From: Nymphaea colorata
Lineage: Eukaryota > Streptophyta > Magnoliopsida > Nymphaeales > Nymphaeaceae
Length of the DNA stretch: 37,657 nt
Direction of reading: 5' to 3'
NCBI RefSeq assembly: GCF_008831285.2
Contig: NW_022205073.1
Location: 1 to 37,657 of the forward strand
The position numbers were made by a program, and so were the translations under genes. Within the stretch, counting starts at the first letter, position 1; every line of letters begins with the position of its first letter. Positions 34,209-37,657 of the stretch are shown here, one piece after another. The notes beneath the pieces were generated by a model. The model saw nothing but the letters and a program-made list of their open reading frames with translations, ran no database searches and was not told the DNA's origin.

Positions 34209-34865
34209 TTTTTTTATTATATATATTTTTGTTCATATTGCATATAAGGAGAGGGGGTTATTTATTTGATTATATTACACTGGTTTTAATAATCAAAACT
34301 TTGCCAAGAGAATATCAAGCCTTTGCAATCAATTTTTTCATTCCCTTGCACAGAATATATTGCAGTTAGTTAGTTTAATAGGATCCTTTGCTTTAAGATC
34401 ACACGTTTATCATTTTTGCAAACTCATTTCTAATCATTTTATATGATTGAGTTTGAGCATTAAGGAATTTTGTGAGAAATGTCTTTAGACTCAGCGATGC
34501 AGATTGCAAAACTTATGCTATAATCATTTTTTTATTTTGAGGAGGAAAAATGTGGAAAACATTAAAAGCAAAAAATAAAAAAGTTGTATTAAAGGGGATG
34601 ATAGGGAATCATTATGTATTGCACAGAGATCACTTTTTTTGCTTCTTCTATCTTGATGATCTATCCTTTTCCTTTGGCTTTTATTGTGACTTATCTTTTT
34701 TTTACTTTTATTTATGGCTTTTATCTTATTTTTCCTATTTTTCTTCATTTTCCTTCTATTTCCCTTTGATTATGCTTTTTTTCTTTCTCACGGGTCTTAT
34801 CCTTCCTCGCCTTCCGTTTCTCCTCCTCTTATAAGGCGCTGGTCCTTCTTAATTCTCCTTCGGAT
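34209..34865. other. AT-rich region with Lys/Glu-type open frames
   Basis: About 34209-34500 shows nothing coding. From 34630 to 34865 the minus strand reads, with one frame change, as a Lys/Glu-rich tail (KEKENEEKEEKEDKSHKE) ending at TGA 34630-34632. It might be the C-terminus of the kinase gene or low-complexity spacer; A-rich DNA with UAA = Glu naturally reads as K/E repeats. Confidence 0.4.
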
Positions 34866-35030
34866 TCAATTTTCGCTCATCATGTTAAATATTTTCTCCT
34901 TAGAGTTGAGAATAACCTTTTGCTTGTAATTATTGGCTCTGATGGACCACGTATAGACGTAATCTGGCTTCACGATCTTGAGTATAGGAGAGAAGGAGCA
35001 GAACGTCGATAAGGTATATTTATACCTCTT

Positions 35031-36540
35031 TCATAAGTAGCTCAAAGTCTGGGTAATCTTAATCTTGTCGTAGATGATAAGAAGCAAGCTCTATAGGGTT
35101 TCCTCTTTGCCCAATTGGCAACATTTTTGATCCCTTCCCAGAAGGAGTTGTGATATGTGGATATATCTTGCTTTATCTTCTCTGAAACTTCATCATTCTT
35201 TTCATCTTTTTCATCGGTTTAGAGGTAGACTGTTCGTTTCTAATGGATGAGGGTCATTAATTTGCAGGTCATTTCGTAGTAGTTATTGACGCCGATTTCT
35301 CGTAAGGTTGCATAGGTGACTCCATCGTGGTAGATCTCGACTATGATCTTATTGTAAAAGATCAGCAATTCTTCCTTTTTGTTCTTGGCTTATCCCTATT
35401 TTCCCTATTTATTTTAATTTTCTTCCTTGATGCCGCTCCACATCTTCTCGTCCTTTTCTTTCATGTATTCTTTTATCTTGGCATACAATTTTTTAAACGT
35501 GATCCTCGATGACTCGTCTTTCTATATCATCTTTTTCAAAAGTTTCTTATTTCGGGCGAAACCTTGGCGTTTCTGATGACTTAAGGACTCAGCTCAACCG
35601 TATCTGGGAATTTCAATTATTTCTAATGTATTTTTTTCATCATTTGCTATTAGTTTTTGCCATTGAATGGTTCCTTTCCATACAGCATTTTATATAGAAT
35701 TATACCCATCGACCAAATATCGCATTTCTATGCGTTATAGGTCTTCGATTCGTTATCGCTATCGATCATGGCCAGGCTGAGCACATCAGGCGCCATGTAC
35801 TTGATGCTGCCCACTTTGGATTACGTTCTCAGCTTGTTCTTGCCTGATTTGCACTGCATGTCAAACTAATTGAAGATCTTCACGAAGCCAAAATCAGAGA
35901 TCTTCACGATGTCGTCTTTGATCAGCAAATTTTATGGCTATCTAATCATGAAGGTACCTTGAGATCCCTATGGAATGCGTTTTTTTCGTATATGCTCTTT
36001 ACCCCTCTAGCATTTCATTGAAATACTTCAGTGCAACTTCTTCACTCAATATCCCTACGTATAAAATCTCATACCATTCTCTTTGATGACCCGACTGAGG
36101 TCTGATTAGCAATATTACATAAAAAAATAGTACGCTTTATTATTCTCGATCGTCTCTATCAATCTTACCACGTTGGCGCACCCTGACAGTTGCTTATGGA
36201 ACTAACTATACCCTGGGTACCTCGCTTTCGGTTTTGAATCTGGTCTACATCTCGGATGCATATTCTTCGCTATACAATTCTAGGTGGTGGGTATTTTACT
36301 TAGATTTTCGAGTTTGGATTTGGAGATGATTTTGCAGGCGAGGACTTCGTCCTTATCGTTTTTGGCCTTGTAGACCTTGCCGTAGCTGCCCTATCCGATC
36401 ACGTCGCCGATGTATATATTATACTGGCCGATGCGTTCGATCCTTTCGTCGATGATTGCCTCTTCCCTCTCGTTTCCCTTCTTGTTGATCCGCTCCTTTA
36501 TCTTCTCCCGCATCTCCTTGGCCTTCTTCTCTTCCTTCAT
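35031..36540 (-). CDS. ULK/Aurora-like serine/threonine protein kinase
   Basis: Kinase domain spread over five exons; introns at 36280-36299 (20), 36202-36220 (19), 36055-36074 (20) and 35938-35957 (20). Motifs in order: IGEGSYGKVYKAK, ACKII, YFFMEYCESDL, AFHRDLKPENLL, ISDFGF, then KYMAPD in place of APE, CDIWSMGIILYKMLYGKEPF, and ESSRIT closing the domain. Catalytic Lys, Asp and DFG are present. The Glu in IGEG, MEYC and KPEN are UAR codons. A helical C-terminal region follows (FWEGIKNVANWAKRK; LESLLLIIYDKIKI), like the MIT-type tail of ULK kinases. One-base losses are inferred near 36005, 35545 and 35098. The first TGA is at 35031-35033, but the frame beyond it also looks coding to 34866. 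Confidence 0.85.
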
Positions 36541-36686
36541 TTTTAAATATAATAACCAGGGATGGGAAAAAGAAATGGGGATATTGGGATAATACCCGTG
36601 AGTTGGGGTGGTTGCAGGCATGCAGAAAGATATATGGTGTCACATGTTGTCTATTCGCAAATTGTCTTTATATAAATTCAAAAAAG

Positions 36687-37657
36687 ATGAAGAAAATCCA
36701 TCTGGGGATCCTCCTCATCCTGATGATGTTCGGTCACAACTTCGTCCTCAACCAGACGCAGACCATGCAGAAGGAGCTCACCTCCATCCACAACATCTCC
36801 ATCACCGAGTTCAACTTGCTCTACTCCATACCCAGTGCAGTCTCCATCCTCTTCATCATTCCCATGGGCTTCTTCTACGAGAAATACGCTAATGCGCTGC
36901 TCTGGGCCGGAGCCATAGTCCTCAGTCTCGGTCAATTGCTGGTCACCATCTTCGGATCGGAAAATAAGGACAACTACTACCACCTCCTGATGGGAGGGCG
37001 GGTCTTCGAGGGGATCGGCGCTGAGATATTGTACATGATCCAAGGCAACATGGCCTCTTCTTGGATGGGAAAATTCGCAGGAGTGGTCTTCATTTTGCCC
37101 GAAGTTGGAGAGATCCTCAACGTATTCGTTACTCCGCTCACCTTCAAGTCCTGGGGCGTGCGTTGGTCCTTCTTCGTGGGCTTCATCACCTGTTTCATCA
37201 GCAGCGTTTCCTGCGTCCTCATATACTACGGCCTGCAGAAGCAAAAACTTAAAAATCCCCATCCAAATAAAACATCCACATGATTGAATCCCACGGGGAC
37301 CAATAGTAGCCCACCATTCCAGATAGCAACCAATAGTCAACCGATTTGGCTATTGACTAGTAGCAGCAATACCACAAACCGAATAATATCTTCCAGGCCG
37401 GTCGGATCTTTTGGTTGGTGATCCTGCTCTGCGGCATTAACGAATGTCTTTATTTCCCCTTCCTCGACAACGCCAACGAGTTGATCATCAACCGCTTCTG
37501 CATCCCCTTCGAGAAAACCGGATACTACCTCAGCATCCCCTTCATCGCAGCCAGTACATTTTCCTTCACTTAGTGCTCACCTCCGCCCTCAGCAGCAAGA
37601 TTCTCACCCTCATGTAGAGAAAGAAACTGATCTTCCTCGTCTCGTTCATCCGCTCAT
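36687..37657 (+). CDS. MFSD1-like major facilitator transporter (3' end outside window)
   Basis: ATG at 36687 (MKKIHLGILLILMMF). The first six membrane segments show MFS features: a luminal loop (SIHNISITEFNLLYSIPS), GGRVFEGIGAEILYMIQGN, and SSWMGKFAGVVFILPEVG. This layout is close to lysosomal MFSD1. A hydrophilic Gln-rich middle loop follows, then IFWLVILLCGINECLYFPF. An A5 run at 37252-37256 must be A6 to keep the frame. A 20-nt intron at 37554-37573 restores the last segment, after which the gene leaves the window. MFSD1 exports dipeptides from lysosomes in animals; substrate here is unknown. Confidence 0.85.

Noticed and set aside
213-37657. Tetrahymena/Paramecium-type code (UAR = Gln)
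   Set aside because: Near-invariant Glu positions in four proteins coincide with UAR, and none of those columns normally carries Gln except the kinase KPEN/KPQN site.

Overview
The window is one end of a macronuclear chromosome of a ciliate. It opens with about 19 copies of the C4A2 telomere repeat (1-116). UGA is the only codon that closes the recognisable proteins, while UAA and UAG stand inside them. They fall where homologues carry glutamate, not glutamine: both acidic positions of the Na+/H+ antiporter motif LLKEAGAP...EGESLLND, the MEYC and KPEN positions of a protein kinase, and the LE-R position of NAP1. C4A2 telomeres with UAR = Glu point to a peritrich (Vorticella/Carchesium/Campanella group, NCBI code 30). 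All translations below use that code. Introns are tiny: 17 were found, 13 of exactly 20 nt, the others 19, 19, 22 and 25 nt, all GT...AG and nearly all starting GTA. Coding DNA is GC-richer than the AT-rich spacers, and genes are packed tightly on both strands.

Layout. 1-116 telomere. 213-1901 (+) a subtelomeric zinc-finger protein with a 33-bp tandem repeat. 1938-4883 (-) an SOS1-like Na+/H+ antiporter. 4994-5899 (-) an unassigned basic protein. 6544-7092 (+) a beta-rich protein with no UAR codon. 7167-8336 (-) an EF-hand protein. 9100-9567 and 9706-10332 (-) two unassigned proteins. 10428-12848 (-) an OSCA/TMEM63-type channel. 13409-14020 and 14048-14565 (+) a basic protein and a likely tail-anchored protein. 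14668-15258 (-) a coiled-coil protein. 15385-16397 (-) NAP1. 16564-17304 (-) unassigned. 17333-20098 (-) a UBA1-family E1-like protein whose second adenylation domain has lost its ATP-binding signature. 20268-20654 (-) small protein. 20956-22014 (-) a TRAF-type zinc finger/RING-H2 E3 ligase. 22305-24050 (+) UBA2, the SUMO E1 catalytic subunit. 24120-25112 (+) a probable C2-like protein. 25301-26727 and 26823-27786 (+) coiled-coil proteins. 28048-30847 (+) ARMC9. 30893-33338 (-) ZNF598/Hel2. 33526-34208 (-) a secreted protein. 35031-36540 (-) a ULK/Aurora-like Ser/Thr kinase. 36687 to the window end (+) an MFSD1-like transporter.

Two themes stand out. The stretch 17.3-33.3 kb holds four ubiquitin/SUMO-system genes: an E1-like pseudoenzyme candidate, a RING E3, the SUMO E1 UBA2, and the ribosome-collision E3 ZNF598. 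Second, many genes between 14 and 37 kb show apparent one-base losses, often in A, T or G runs, while long genes elsewhere (981, 791 and 901 aa) are intact. This looks like residual sequencing error more than pseudogenes. Because only UGA stops translation, random open frames average about 64 codons, so short open frames alone were not counted as genes.
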